Shown here piece by piece: positions 24,201 through 37,707 of a stretch of 64,000 bases of DNA (positions within the stretch are counted from its first letter, which is position 1; every line of letters begins with the position of its first letter). The notes under the pieces were generated by a model that saw nothing but the letters and a program-made list of their open reading frames with translations, had not been told where the DNA came from and searched no databases. The DNA is from Epiperipatus broadwayi. Taxonomy: Eukaryota > Onychophora > Udeonychophora > Euonychophora > Peripatidae. The stretch is taken from positions 3,863,365 to 3,927,364 of the forward strand of contig JAQFVV010012477.1 of NCBI GenBank assembly GCA_028023455.1, written 5' to 3'. A program made the translations under genes and the position numbers.

Positions 24201-26692
24201 AAACATTAACACTTTGATTATTAAGTAAATGAAATCGTATTAATTATAAAATTCTTTGCTAGGATTAGTCCATTTTTAAATAGAGATAATAATAACAATT
24301 ACTTTTCATTTATAAAGTTTGAAAAAGGAATAAAAAATTGTTTAGGCTTTGAATTTATGACTATCTTTATATTTACCTAAGATTTTATTATAGCTTTGCT
24401 TCTGGAATACACTCCTGTCCTTTTGAACATGATGGATTTCATTAATATGCATTCCTAACTTTTTTGAAAGCTGGTCACTTTTTTTCAGGGCAGCATATAT
24501 CTTGGATCTTGTTCAGCAGTAACTTTCTATAGTTACAAGTAGATATCTCCGCAATGATAGTCAATGACATTTACTACATTCTAGATGGCCAAATGTAGAA
24601 TAAACTGGGTGGCGAACATCAAATGAATACCCCTCTGTGGTTTAGCAGCACATGGTAAAGTTAAAATGTTCATGTACAGAGCTATACATTTCTGATTGAT
24701 GCACTGGAAACTTTGAATGATGCAACAGCAATAGAATGAGTATAGCACATGACTGAACTGACATCAAACTGTATGGTGGTCTTGTAACAGAAAACTTAGA
24801 ATCATAGGTTCTTCTCAGCAACACTCATCAGAATAAAGAACAATAGAAAATTTGTATCTTTTATATCTTTACCCCCCCCCCCATTGTCTGAAACTATCCA
24901 CATTATTACTTAGTTTTTCAAATTTTTTTAATTAATTAGTTAATCTTCTCTTTTCTTAATTACTCATTGACTAAACTTATTATCTAACCAGTTGGCAATG
25001 CTAATTTCTAATAAACATAATTCCTTCTGATCAGACATTTACAAAATATTTGATATATAATTAGATAGCCAATTAAATAGTTTAAATAATTATTTGTACA
25101 ATCAAATTTTTTCACGAAATAACTTTATAATTATTTTTACATATTTAAAGTTATAATTTATTTTCTTTCTCAAACCAAGATGCTTCAGATTGGCCTATAT
25201 AAATCAGAATTTATGTTAAAGATAAGATAGCTGCTCTTATCTTTATAAAGCTTCTATCTTGTGTTTGGGTTTGAGAGTTTCTTCTTTACTCAACACAGCA
25301 TTGTTGAGATATTATAAAAGTCAGTAAGGCACATATGTTAAAAAGGTGAAATCATTTCTCTTTAGTTTCTTTGTTTTTGTAATCCATCAGAATTTTATTT
25401 TTTAATTAAAAGAGCAGATAAATTTTTTTTAAAAATATTAAATCTAAAAAATTCTTGTATTTCAATAGGAATCAGACTTTTGATTTATTTACATTTAGTA
25501 CACTAACAGTCTCTTTTTTATATTTAAAATAAAAAATATATATACCCCTCCCCACAAATGTTATTTTTAATCATTTTATGCAACACATATATATGTGTAT
25601 GTGTCACAATATATAACATAAAAAAGTCTTAAGTATATTTTCAAAACAAAGGTGTCCTTTTGGGTTCTAAAACTGATTATGAAATGCAGGATAAAAATGC
25701 TAAATTTTCTATAATACCTGATTAATAGTATTAAGTTAATTAGCACTTTGTGAGAATTTTTTTATATTACATTTTCTACAACTGATGTCTTTATACATAA
25801 TGTTGATATTTCTGAGACAACATGAGTAGCCTATTTCTTTTATGTAATTAAAATATAGATAAAAGATAAGTCTCCCTTACATTTAGTATATAAAATGCAT
25901 GTGCTATAATATTCAAGATTGCAAATTAGCTTTGGTATCTTAACACTTAGATATTTGCTACAATTTTCTATAGCTATTTATATTGCACATAATGAATGAT
26001 GTATTTATAGGGTTCTAGTAATGTATATACATAATAGATGTTCAGATAATCACCATTTTAATTAATCTTCATACATTCTTTACACTATCAGTTTTTCAAG
26101 AAGTTGTTAAATAGATTTCACGTAGAACATACTGCCATAAAATTATCAGAGTATAAAATAGTGTGCTTTTTATTTCCTTTACAATGCAGTGATATTATGA
26201 TCACACTTTTATAAAAATTATGACCTTGCCTAACAAAATCATTAGTTCTAGTGCCCACAAGTTTGTTTTAGGAAATCTCTAGCTTAAAAGTATCAATTTT
26301 TTGCAAATATTGCAGGGCAAAAATTCTCCCCAAATTTTTAGAAGGAAAATTATTTATCCATATTTACAGTTTCACTAATTGTATTTACAAAGCATTAAGA
26401 ATGAAAAGATTAAGTGTCATAAGTTAAATGTCATACGTTTTACATATATGCCCACCTGCATAAATGTCATTGTAAACCCTCTCAATCAATCATTTTTTCA
26501 ATTTGCACATTTATCCCATCTTGTTGATGCTTAAATGTACACATTAAAAAAATTGTACCATAAACATATGATATATGTTAAATGCAAATGAGCTTTTTCT
26601 ATTTGTCAAAAAAATATGTAAACAAATGGCAGTTGAGACAAAATAACTATAACATATATATACAAATAAAGTGTTCATTAATTAAAAACTAT

Positions 26693-26892
26693 TGTAATAT
26701 CAATAAATATAATGGTAATTAACTATTATAGACAATCTTTCAATTTGAAGAAGTACTTTCAGTTAATTCCTTAACCCTTCTCAACTGCTATTAATTTAAT
26801 GGCAGTTGAGAATTAAAGAATAAACTGAAAATACTTCTGCAGATTGAAAGCAGTGTGTAATAGTAAATTACAGTTATATTTATTATTGTTAC
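26693..26892. repeat. 200-bp foldback element
   Basis: Arms 26,693-26,788 and 26,798-26,892 are complementary over nearly their full length. Key paired blocks are 'ctttcaatttgaagaagta' with 'tacttctgcagattgaaag', and 'cttctcaactgc' with 'gcagttgagaat'. Identity by eye is roughly 75-80 percent, so the hairpin is old. It shares no sequence with families B or C. Confidence 0.78.
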
Positions 26893-27835
26893 ATCTTCTC
26901 TCTTATCAGGACAACAATTAAATTAAAGTAAATAATACTGTATTTGCTTTCAAGTTTTTCCATCAATAACTAAAATTATGGATAATAGTAAATCCTACTT
27001 ATGTTTAATATATCTACACTTATATAATAATTTAATTTATAAATATACAAAATAAATATCATCAAAAAATTAATTAATAAAAGATAAAATAATGTAAGTA
27101 TGAAAAAGACAATGTAACAATAAATCAAGAGAGAATACAACAATACGATTGTACATATATTAAGAGTACATGACAATGAGGTAAAAACGATTCATATAAT
27201 GGTTCATACAAGTGGACATATATATAAAATTTGAGAATTAAATTTTGTAAGTTTTAATTTTAATTGTGAAATTAGAAATAATAAATTTGCAAATATGATG
27301 ACACTACTGTTTTTGTAAGATATACATCACTCTCCAAAATGGCTACATATAATAAGGCACTCTAAGCTTTATTCTTAATTAATGCAAACAAAAAATAATT
27401 GAATGATTTATTGCTTCGGATTTTATATGGAGTTGAAGCACAGACTCATGGTTATAATCATTATATGTAAGCAATAAATAATTAAAAAAGATATTTTTAC
27501 TGCTAAAGGCCAAGTAAACAATAAGATTTAAATTTGTAACCTAAGCTTTACAAAATGTGACAAAAATACTGCCACTCTGATGCTCATAGAACTAATTAAT
27601 TTAATTAGAAAAAGTATTCACTGTATGATTTGTAAATTGTAGAAGCACTTGTTAAAGAATATACTAATGTATATATATGTTAAATATCAATCTGCATTAT
27701 CCTTTAAGTAAGAATCTGATATTTCATTAACATCCCATTTATTAAAACAATAGATTCTTGCATATTCTTAACACATAGAAAAACCTAAAAGAACATTTAA
27801 CATCTTTTACTAATAAAAATATTCACTCACCCGCG

Positions 27836-27867
<32 letters not shown>

Positions 27868-29054
27868 ACAAATTAATAATCAATCAGTCCATAAATGTAA
27901 TTTTAAATATATTTTTCACAAAAAAAACTTGCCAACACTCTCGGATATATTTACTTTGCTCTAAATCAGAATCTTCTCAGAAGATAATCTAATAAAGAAA
28001 CTAAGCAAATATGAAAAATAATACATGAATTAAAGATCAGTCATTACTTTACACATATTTAATGAAGTGTTAATTATTGGATATCTATATATCTTTCTTG
28101 TAATAAATATTATATATTTTAAAGATAAAAGGGTTCATTTAAGTGTTGGAAGCAGCTTTAAAATAGAAATACTAGTTATGGTAAGAGAGTGGAAACTCAT
28201 TTAGTACTCTATTATCTGGTTCTTTGATTTGATTTTTGATAGAGAACTTATACATATATAGATTTCATGATTTAACTATGAGCCATATCTCTGATCTAGA
28301 ATTCAAATTTGGACTGGGTAAGAATAAGTTTAGTACTTTTATTTCAGATAACTGGTACATGGTCAACCCAACTAATCATACAATTACTGATCAGTAAACG
28401 AGTTTCTATCCACTCTTATCTAGAAAATTAAACGAAAAAAAAAAATCCACTAAAAGCCCCACCACTCAGACGTTAGCAAGACTGAATGAGTAACATTCTA
28501 TTTGGGAAGCTACTTTTTTTTTTTTTAAAAAAAAACTATTTTCCAGCAGTGGGTAATTTAAAGACTGTTTTATCTCTTACAAGTTAAGACAACTTTTAAA
28601 TTATTCACTGCAAGTCAAGGATCTCTCCAATAGCCCTCCAAAAAGGAACGGGAGAGGGGCATTATATATATTATAGCAAAGATTTTTATGGTTAAATATG
28701 AAATAAAAACAGGCTTTCGATAAAATAGTTCTAAGCAGGGAAAGTTTTTAATAAAAAAATTAAATGTATCATGTTGACGTGAAAAGATTTCGTAGATTAT
28801 TAAAGAATTCTTCGCAACAATCCGTCAACACTTCAATCATCCTCAGTAATAAAGGCATTGTAAAGATTTGAACAATAATAATAATATATGTGCGCCCTTT
28901 TTATAAATTTTTTATGTGTTCTTTTTCTTGACAGAATTCTGATCAGTCACAAATGACAATAGTTGGACCCTCTATATTTTTGATTAGTGTAGAATTATAG
29001 CTGCTGGTTAAGTGAAGAAATGAAAGGAAAAAGTTTTGTAAAAGAAAAAATTGG
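26893..29054. other. AT-rich non-coding DNA
   Basis: Includes an (AC)n(AT)n microsatellite at 27,835-27,866 and a possible degenerate tRNA-like head around 28,170-28,330 ('tagaattcaaatttggactg' as B box). No coding frame was credible. Confidence 0.5.
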
Positions 29055-29430
29055 TTGTAATTAGAAGGTATTTGAATTCAGATACTCAAGCTCTCTGCAG
29101 CTATCCACTCCATCTCATACAACCAATACACATGACCACATGTATATGAAAAGATAAATAATCTCCAATATAGGTATTTCTTGCTGAACCAGCACTCATT
29201 AGTTGATCTAGATCATTATCTGCCATACACATATATAATCAGTGCTCAGTCCCACACACACACATATATATATATATTTAATGAGTGCTGTTTTAGCATG
29301 AAATACCTTTATTTGAAATCATTTATTTTTTTCACATGTATGCGGTCATGTGTATTGGTTGTATAAGATGGAATGAATAACTGTAGCAGCTTGAATGTCT
29401 GAGTTTAAATTCTTTCTAATTACATTAAGT
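29055..29430. repeat. Family C foldback copy
   Basis: The left arm begins 'tatttgaattcagatactca' and the right arm ends 'gagtttaaattctttctaat'. The arms (about 120-150 bp) pair through 'atccactccatctcatac' and 'caatacacatgaccaca' against their complements at about 29,335-29,385. The central part includes an AC/AT microsatellite at 29,253-29,278. The turn is later in family C than in the 4,318 copy, so each foldback formed separately. Confidence 0.78.
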
Positions 29431-29669
29431 TCAGTATAGACAATTAAATATTCAAAATTGGTTGTGTAATTTTAATACTTTTGTTTAGACTTTCTGCAAA
29501 TTCTTTTATAAAGTGTAAACTATATATTTCTCATTTTGCAAATATGTTGATATAGACAAAATGAGGGATGTGATCTTTATTTAAAAATACAAAGTTAAAA
29601 GAAATGCAACTGGGTTTTGATTAAAAACAATTGCACTATTTCTAATTTTTAATATTTAATATATAGTAA

Positions 29670-29900
29670 GGAATAGTTTGTTACTCGGGAATTCATAAAA
29701 AAGTTTGAGTATCTTAATTTGATCTATATCTAAAAACGTGCAGATAGATGCTGTTGATTATTGCCTAAAACAACACTCATGTATATAATGTAATCGAGTT
29801 CATAAAGAGTTTGAGCACTGGAAATAACAGAATGAGAACCATAATCCATGGACCTTAAGCTCCAGTATCTGTAACTCTATCATTGCACAATGCAGATATC
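29670..29900 (-). mobile_element. Family A SINE, one or two overlapping copies
   Basis: On the minus strand 'caatgatagagttacagata' (A-box-like) is followed by 'ggagcttaaggtccatgga', 'ttatggttctcattctgtta' and 'cagtgctcaaactctttatg'. This is the best-preserved body of family A in the window. The piece at 29,670-29,712 repeats the 3' end ('cccgagtaacaaac'), so a second, truncated copy probably lies beside it. Confidence 0.65.
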
Positions 29901-30104
29901 CATTTGATTTTCTCAAATAGACACACAATTTCATAGATCTTTTGATATTCAAGATACTGTCAGTTTTTAGGAATATTTTTTTTTGGAGAGGGATTTTTTT
30001 TGCCTGCAGTAAAATTATGTGAAGATCAAGTTATTAAAAGTTATAATGACTGTGCAATGAATTGTAAGATCGGAATCCACTATCCTATCACGACACAAGG
30101 CAAA

Positions 30105-30190
30105 AATAATCAAATGGTTTATTGCTTGGGAGTTCAAAGAAGTTTGAACATCGAATGTGATAGATCTGGATTCATGATCCAAGGACTAAA
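30105..30190 (-). mobile_element. Family A SINE, 3' half
   Basis: The minus strand reads 'tccttggatcatgaatccag', then 'gttcaaacttctttgaactc' and 'ccaagcaataaaccattt'. It explains the 87-codon plus-strand frame at 30,000-30,263, which I therefore reject as a gene. Confidence 0.7.
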
Positions 30191-30606
30191 TTTGGTTGCT
30201 TTAATAGAAAAGGATGAATTTAAAAAGATGTCTGCTAATCTTATTGGCAATCCTTTAACGTAAAAATAGAATTACTCTTTTTAGAAATAATTCTTTTTAC
30301 TTTCTTACTTTTTTATATCAGTGACTATGCATAGTAATTATTTGCAATCAGAATATTATTATGGACAAACATGCCTTTTTAAAGGTAATCCCATTTTTTT
30401 TTTTTTTTTTACCAAAGACAGTATATGAGCAGGGTAGTGGTGAAAATAAAAGTTGCGATCTCTGTTGGTATGCATAGTCTTATTAAAACTAGAACATAAT
30501 AACTTACCATTGGCTGGCTAGTCTGGTAATTAAAATAACCAGAAATGGCAGTTGTTATTTTGATTCAACTTTTATAACCATTTTGATTCAACTTTTATAA
30601 CCAGCT

Positions 30607-30793
30607 TTATATTAAGATTCTAGTCTTTAAGATCAATAAGAAATGAATATGAAACCTTAATTTCATGAGACCACATAATAAATGCATGATATTTGGATTG
30701 AAGTCAAACAGAAGATTTTTTCCCTTGGTTGTGTCTAGATTTTTCTTAGTGTACTGGTCAAAATAGTATGCCCACTTAACAAGATTCAAATCC
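30607..30793 (-). pseudogene. Possible remnant coding segment shared with 61 kb
   Basis: On the minus strand a 60-codon frame follows a conserved 'ctttgcttag' that could be a splice acceptor. Its start, NLVKWAYYFDQYTKK, aligns with ILIRRTYNSDRYNM from the minus strand at about 61,297-61,337, where a stop follows. The shared frame suggests decayed protein-coding repeat DNA, perhaps from a large retroelement. I do not recognise the family, and the frame could be chance within a shared non-coding repeat. Confidence 0.3.
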
Positions 30794-31000
30794 TAAGCAA
30801 AGTACCTCGAATCCGATCATGCTCGAGATACACAGGTCTGGAGCAGTCCTGAATTCTAACCTATTTGCCTATTCTTCAAATCTCTGACCCAATGAACAAC
30901 AATCCTGATGACACAGTAAAATTATTTTAAATCCGTGCCCAGAAGCAAAGCGGAAGAGCATAAGATCAGACTGATGATGATGATCGAGGTTGGAGTAGCC
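30745..31000. repeat. Repeat segment E1, related to 61,297-61,510
   Basis: Blocks shared with the 61-kb segment in the same order and strand: 'ctggtcaaaatagtatg' against 'ccggtcagaattgtatg', 'cctaagcaaagtacct', 'agatacacaggtc', then 'acaacaatcctgatga' against 'acaacatttctgatga'. Similarity fades after about 200 bp. Downstream DNA to about 33,500 has the same unrepetitive, CpG-containing texture, so the element is probably longer than the aligned part. Confidence 0.7.
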
Positions 31001-32920
31001 CAGGAATTACATTTATTATAGTTACTTATTCATGCTAAGCTATCAGCTAAAGAAAGTAGTTCTAAATATTAACTCAAAACTAATAATTCAATGACAAACC
31101 AGGATTTACATGAAATAGATATATTTATTAAATATTAAACAAACACACACATATATATATTACAAAAGATTTAGGAAACATATGTATATTTTACCAAATA
31201 GTTTCACGCTTGGGACAATATTATTTATTTACAAGGAATTTGTTGTATAAAATCCCCTCTATCACTCATTTAATAAATATAATTCTACAGATACAATTTT
31301 ACAGTGTTTTATAACTTATGCGGAGTTAATAAGCTAATTAAAGAAAACTTTTGCTATGGAGCACTGTGGATGCCGAAATTAAATATAAAAGATCATGACA
31401 GTTTTAACAGTAAATGATTTATTTGATAACAGGCAAAATATATGATTTCAATCATGTATTTCTTAGGAGAACCATTATTTATACTTTTATTCGCATTGTT
31501 TGGCAAAGACGTCTTTTAGAAATAAGAAACAAACAATGCGCTTTATTTACGAGAGTAAGTTATGCAATAATTAATATAAATTAGATTTACGTCTATGGGA
31601 ATCGATAATGCTTTTTTTAAATGAAAGCAGTTTTAAGATCAACATACTGAATGTATTTTATGAAATGAATCTTTATTTTTAACACACCATTGCAACTTAT
31701 TAAGATTAGATGGACGGTAATGGTACTAGCATACAATAACGAAATAAAGCCTCATGGCGATTGTGGATATTTTATCATTTTAAAAGAATGTTTGAGATGA
31801 ACTTAGATTTGATATGTCCACACATTCTGGTGGAGCGATATCGAAGGAGAGGCTGAGTTTGATATCCCAGATCATTATGTACTGCTATCTGCAGCACATA
31901 ATTCTCATAAACCTTACATTCTACAGACAGTAGTGTCTCTGATTACGAACAATTTTGAAAAGTAGGATAGGAGCTTCAAGCTTTCGATGTCCCCAATAAC
32001 ACAACAATCAAGAAATGGAAAAGATAAAATATCAGAATAAAGAAAAGGTATGCCAGCAACATTTATATAATTTTATATTACTACTTAAAGTTTGGAAAGG
32101 GTCTAACATCTTGCGCAATAATCTGTTTTCAATTCTGAGTCATTTAACCAATCATAATGAATAATAACTTTTATTTATATTATTAAGCTAATAAAATTTA
32201 TATTTAAATTCGATTCCCATATATGTATTAATTAAAGAATTAGCCCTTCAGGCAATGGTAAGAAAAGGTGGAATTTTATATTAAGTGTCGCAATCTTTTA
32301 TAAAGGCAACTAAACAACAAAATAAAATAAGCATCCACAATAAAATACTTTTAAGTATACAACCAACCTAGCGAACGATTTCTATTTTAAATAAACAAAT
32401 GAATATAATTTTATTAATGAATTTAATTAAAGTTGCGAGATTGGTTGATACCAACATATTAGAGAAAATAATATAGATATTAAACAAAATAAGTTGTATA
32501 CATTTAATTGAGCCACATAAAGTTATATAAACATAAACTAAGCATGAAAGCAAATGTATATTCAGAATTTCATAAAGTATTAATAAAGGATTATAGAGAG
32601 AGTTTACGAGCAAAACTAGCAAAACATCATAAATAGATCTATGAATTAATTTAGCTACAAATCATAAATCACCCATGAATGTTCATATTAAGGCAGCTTT
32701 AAATTACATGATTTTACCTAAGATATCAGCATAGTGGCAGGCAGGAAGGCAGGTTGGCAAATCTACGTCATCTCTGATGGCCAGGAAGATGGAGTTTTAT
32801 GGCTGTAGACAGTCCTCCAAGAGGAAAAAGAAAGGTGGACAGCTCCACTACTCATGCTCCATGGCACTAAACTTCTATTGACTTCTTAAATGATGGTCTG
32901 GCTACACTTTTTGAATCAGG
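31001..32920. other. Unrepetitive stretch downstream of E1
   Basis: Few homopolymer runs, some CpG, no frame above about 84 codons. A small stem (cgcattgtttg with caaacaatgcg, about 31,491-31,541) is present. It may be the non-coding body of the same element as E1, but nothing in the sequence proves it. Confidence 0.45.
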
Positions 32921-32924
32921 AATG

Positions 32925-32995
32925 TAAAAGTAACCAACTGATCAAGCGAAAGTAACTAACTGATTTATCAAGTAACTAACTTATCAAGTGAAAAT
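32925..32995. repeat. Imperfect 21-22-bp tandem repeat, three units
   Basis: 'aaagtaaccaactgatcaag', 'aaagtaactaactgatttat' and 'aagtaactaacttatcaagt' follow one another. They lie just upstream of 'ctttaaaaggtcttatgggc', a TATA-like region, so a promoter of a mobile element is conceivable but unproven. Confidence 0.7.
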
Positions 32996-32999
32996 CACC

Positions 33000-34605
33000 G
33001 ACTCCCTTTAAAAGGTCTTATGGGCTCTTTTTATACACTATCTCTATAATCCCCTTACAAAAGAACATTTAAATAACAACATGTTTTTATACAGAAAAGG
33101 CTTGAAATACCATTTATAGCTATTTTAAATCATTTGTTTTTTTTCGATCTTAATTGCGATTGACAATTCTAATTAAAGGCAACAAGCTGAATTCAAATCA
33201 TTTAACAACAACTGATAAACGATTTGTTTTTTGATTTTAATTAAGATTTATAAATTTTAATTATAGACAACGATCTGACTAGTGATAAAGATAATTTCAG
33301 TATTTCAAGCCTTCCCCATTTTTTTTTGCTGTTACATTCCAATAGTTTAATTAAATACTTTAAATCAAAATACATATATATATATAATAAAAAAATAAAA
33401 TTACAATTATATAAAGAAAATGTTATTGCTTCATTCATATATATACACATCACGCACACTACTGTTTTACTTTACTAAATAGTTTTAATTTTATTAATTT
33501 CTCTAATCATTAGGCATACAGTGTGTGGGTGAATAGCATATATTTATAGCAAGGTCTGAATTGCGGACCCCTAGGAGGTTAGTATCGATGGTGAAACATG
33601 AAGCATCGATGATGATTAGATATCGATTGCTTCATTAGATATAAAAATTTCTGAAAAAACTCTGTGATTACATAAGACAACAGGAAACTCATGGAAAGGT
33701 TTTTGATCTGCATACATTTTTGAAAACTACAAAACAACAACCATTTCAATACATTATGCTACTAGAAGTGTGCCACGTGCATAAAATATTTATCACTGAA
33801 GCAGTTAACAACAACAAAAAAAGATTATAGATCATATGTTTTAAGCCAGCATTTTTTCAGACACTTTTAACTATTCATATTCATCCAATATATACTTATC
33901 TGAGACTTAAATTCAATTGCATGACATGCAGTAATATGTATATAATATGGGTCTCATAGCATTGAGATAGCATATTTTCCAGCCATCCCTATGATTTTGT
34001 ATTCAAATAAATGGCAAGAGAAATTCTTCTGAATTTTTTCAGATACCTGGACATCAGCCAAATCAGCTACTGATGAAATAGATACCTAGTTATTTTTAAC
34101 TAGAAGGTAAACAAAGAAAAGATGAAATTTTCATCACTTGGTAGCATTAACCTATGAAGTTCTGTGTGAAAGACTTTTATTTTGCATTGGCTATTTATAG
34201 AAACAAGGCTGTTTTTATGAATACTCATTTCAAGCACATAATTTTCAATAGAAGCTTGTTTTTTATTTTGGTTGAAGCTTATTTCTCAGCTGAGTTATAG
34301 AAGATCGATTCAAAATGGGAAGAAGACTAGGTAAGATTTCCTAGTCCTATAACCTCTAAGGTTTATAATTTCTAAGGACCAAGCTAATTTCTAATATATT
34401 AATATAGCTTCAGCCCATAAGAAGCAACAACTATTTTCAAAGAATACTATTTGATCAAATTCAAAACATATATAATTTTAAACACCTGGGAGTTGTTTAT
34501 TACATAATAAAATTTCAAATAATTTTTTTGTAAAAAATAAATATTAATTATTTCTTTATTTATAACTGCAGGCTGAGCTATCTATTTTAAATGTTTATAA
34601 ATTCT
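33000..34605. other. AT-rich non-coding DNA
   Basis: Holds clustered ATCGAT sequences at 33,583-33,626 and AT microsatellite pieces near 33,372-33,388. No gene or repeat family recognised. Confidence 0.45.
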
Positions 34606-34609
34606 TCTT

Positions 34610-34735
34610 GGTGTGGTGCAATAATAGGGTTGCAAACTCTGAAGCTCAAACTCCCTGGGTGATTGATGGCCTAATTTGTCACTTTCAGTGCTCAAACTTT
34701 TTATGAATATCTGAATAATAAACCACTAAATTTTT
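34610..34735 (+). mobile_element. Family A SINE
   Basis: Plus strand: 'gtgcaataatagggttgcaa' (A-box-like), 'gaagctcaaactccctgggt' (B-box-like), then 'tttcagtgctcaaacttttt' and the 3' end 'ctgaataataaaccacta'. Nearly full length, and the body agrees with the minus-strand copy at 29,795-29,900. Confidence 0.68.
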
Positions 34736-35304
34736 TTTAAGGTTTCTAAAAGTAATAATTAAAGTAGTCGAAGAAAATTGTCTACGAATTGCATAAAAAT
34801 ATATAAATGTATTTGTTTATTTATTTATTAATTTTGAGTATTACCTAAGAGATCTTTTTTCAGATAGAGCATTAATTTTTGTTGTTTCTGTGTGCAGAAA
34901 AAGTTTGAAATATATATATAAGTAAGAGAAATGTAAAAAGGTAAATATAAAATACATTAAACATTTTACAACAGTTTTTAAGTCAATTAAAATGGATAAC
35001 ATGGTAAGCTATAAAATAATTTTCTAAATATATGATCTCAATTTCTGAACAAAATCATAATTTATACAAATATTTCCAAATATAATTTAAAAAAGTCTAA
35101 TTAAAAATTAAATCCAGCAAACCAAAACATGAGTCTGTATTAGTGAAAATAGAAGATTATTTAAAAAAGCTTCCAACAGATCTCCAAAGGAGAGAGTGAT
35201 GATAAAGGCAACATCCTCAAAGATTATTATTGTTATTTGCTAAAGGACTTCATATTTTTATTTTCTGATTTAGGAGAGCTAGATTTCTACTTAATAAATA
35301 GTTA

Positions 35305-36415
35305 ATAGAGGGATATGAACAAAATTTTCAGTCCATATTCAACCTCCATTATCTCAAACAACATACATATGACTACACACGTAAAAAAGATAAATGATTA
35401 CCAATATATGTATTTCATGCAGAACCAGACTCATCAGTTGGGTCAGATCATAATCTCCCACATATATATGCAATCACTGCTCAGCTTATATTAAGATAGC
35501 AATTTCTTAAAATTTAAAGGACAGGCTTCAATCTTCTCAAACTTTCAACAATTCAACCATCCATTTTCATTGAAAAACCAATGATGGAATGCTGAAAGCC
35601 CTTGGTGGATTTCATATTATAGCCATACTCATGTAGACATTACATCAATTTAACCCCTCATATTATCAGACCATTATGTATCCATTTATATGAATAGAAA
35701 AGGGATGTCTGAACTTATACTATGATGTAACCTATTTCCAGGGCAATATGTAATTAATCTTTTTTATTCATTATACTTAATTTTCACTATAATAAATAGA
35801 AGGGTTTGAACTTAGGATTTTCAGTCTATATTTGTTTTATAGATTCCTTTGAGATGGTGGAGGATGAATATAGATGAAAAATCCTAAGTTTAAATCCCTT
35901 TATTTACTATAGTAAACATTCAGTATATGAATGAATAGGTTATTTATATATTGCCTTGGAAATAGACTTTATCATAATATAAGACCAGTTCATCCCTTTT
36001 CTATTAATATAAATGAATATGTAATGGTCCGATAATATGAGAGGTTAGGTTGACTTAATGTTTATATGAGTATGACTACAATATCAAATCCATCAAAGGT
36101 TTTGAGAATTTCATTGTTGGTTTTTCAATGAAATGAATGATTGAATTTTTGGGTGAGAAGATTGAAGCCTGTCCATTAAAGTTTAGGTAAACTGAAAACT
36201 GATTGAATACATGTGTGAGAGATTATAATCTGGCCTAATTGATAACTGCTGCTTCTGCAGGAAATATGTATATTGGGGATCATTTCCTTTTTTTTCAGGA
36301 TATGGTTATGTGTGAGATGGAGTGGAGGATAGACTGAAAATCCTAAGTCAAATATCTCTATTTACTATAGTAAACATTCAGTATATTGAATGAATAGGTT
36401 AATTAGTAAATAGTT
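35305..36415. repeat. 1.1-kb family C foldback, two full copies head to head
   Basis: A plus-oriented copy (35,311-35,730) is followed by a small palindromic hairpin (35,790-35,930) and a reversed copy (35,935-36,400). Both outer ends carry the 'gatatgaacaaaattttcag'-type head, and the reversed copy ends 'gaaaatcctaagtcaaatat'. The unit 'actatagtaaacattcagta' occurs twice, near 35,909 and 36,366. The arms are about 400 bp with many substitutions, so the structure is old. It supplies the undisturbed site used to date the 39,951-41,009 insertion. Confidence 0.82.
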
Positions 36416-37632
36416 CTGGATAAGAGAGGATGCAGTATTTAATACAAATAATATAATTTTAAAGTTTAAATTTATTTACACGCAGACTGTGTTGATTCAC
36501 AGGTAAATATGCTTGTTGATGAAAGCGATCCAAGATATATATAAAATTTCAGTTTTGGCAAATGACATTTTTTAATTTTATGGGCTTTTAACAAAAAATT
36601 GAAACCATTACTTTGATAAACTGCAGTTTTTTTTTTAAAATGCCGTATTTAAAAGTAAAAATATTGGAATTTCATTTTAAATATTTAAACGGTTCCATCT
36701 CTTAACCTCTGAGTGCACACCAACATCATCACCGGTTTTGGAAAGGGAGATTATTAATGCCATTTAAATGTTGAAATTTATCATAAAGTGTGAAGCCTCA
36801 GAGGTATTTAGCTTTTAACATTTTCCAGTTTTCTTATTTCATTAAAAATCTACAGTTCTATATTAAAAAAATAAAGTGAAAAAAAGTTCTGAATTAAAAT
36901 AAAATCCCAAATCGTCTTTAATCTTTTTTTTCTAACATTTATTTATTCCTAGTTTCGACCACAACTGAAACTTCGTTGATTTATTTAGAATATACTTGGA
37001 TTTTTTAAAAATAATTTAAACTATTCTTTTTTTTTTTTTAGTTACTTATTTAATTTAATTAAAAAAATAAAATTAGATATTTTTACTTTATAAAAGTTTA
37101 TATACTGGAATACAGCGTAGCCATCATATTTTGATGCAGAGCCCCCTAGTGAATACATAAAGCAGATAGTGAATCATGATTTGTTTACAGTAGTATACAG
37201 TATTTTCAACACACACACATATATATACATAATATAAATGCTTCTAAATGTATAATAATTATGCATACTTATAGTATAACTAAATTTATGAAAATTGCAA
37301 TTCATAAATGAAAGTTATAAACAAAAAAAATCAAGAAAAATTAGAATAACACACAGAACACACATATACATATGAATGTAATAGTGCATCTGTGTATTCA
37401 CTCAGTGACATCATCTCAAATTTTCTTTTTTATTTCATGAAAGAACAATCATTTTTCTTAAATAAATGACCAACTTTAAAATATATATTTTTTTCCATTT
37501 GTAATTAAATTAATAATTATTATTGTGTCAACAACAGAATGAACTTGCCAATTTTTTTTTTTTTATGTTTGATACAATTTGCTATGATTGCTAGATTTAT
37601 GCCTTGAAACAATTTCAAATAAAATTTTAAAT
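36416..37632. other. AT-rich non-coding DNA
   Basis: Contains one CTCF-like motif (37,136-37,153) and short AC/AT tracts near 37,210. No gene recognised. Confidence 0.5.
37136..37153 (-). promoter_or_regulatory. CTCF-like motif
   Basis: The minus strand reads TTCACTAGGGGGCTCTGC, matching the CTCF consensus CCACTAGGGGGCGCTG at nearly all core positions. It is the best of four such matches. Whether CTCF binds here cannot be told from sequence. Confidence 0.45.
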
Positions 37633-37707
37633 AGGAAAAGATGAATTGAACTTGGAGAGACCTTCATCCTGCAGTAGATTGATAATGATTGATGATGATG
37701 ATGATGA
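37633..37707 (+). pseudogene. RTE-like LINE 3' tail, 75 bp
   Basis: The plus strand encodes LGETFILQ followed by a stop where the 42,279-42,359 copy has tryptophan, then IDN. It ends in GATTGATGATGATGATGATG at about 37,688-37,707. This is the same C-terminus and trinucleotide tail as at 7,652-8,197, extremely 5'-truncated. A family D SINE piece begins at the very end of the tail. Confidence 0.8.

Noticed and set aside
30000-30263. 87-codon plus-strand frame that looks fairly protein-like
   Set aside because: Most of it overlaps a family A SINE in reverse orientation (30,105-30,190), so the frame is a by-product of the repeat.
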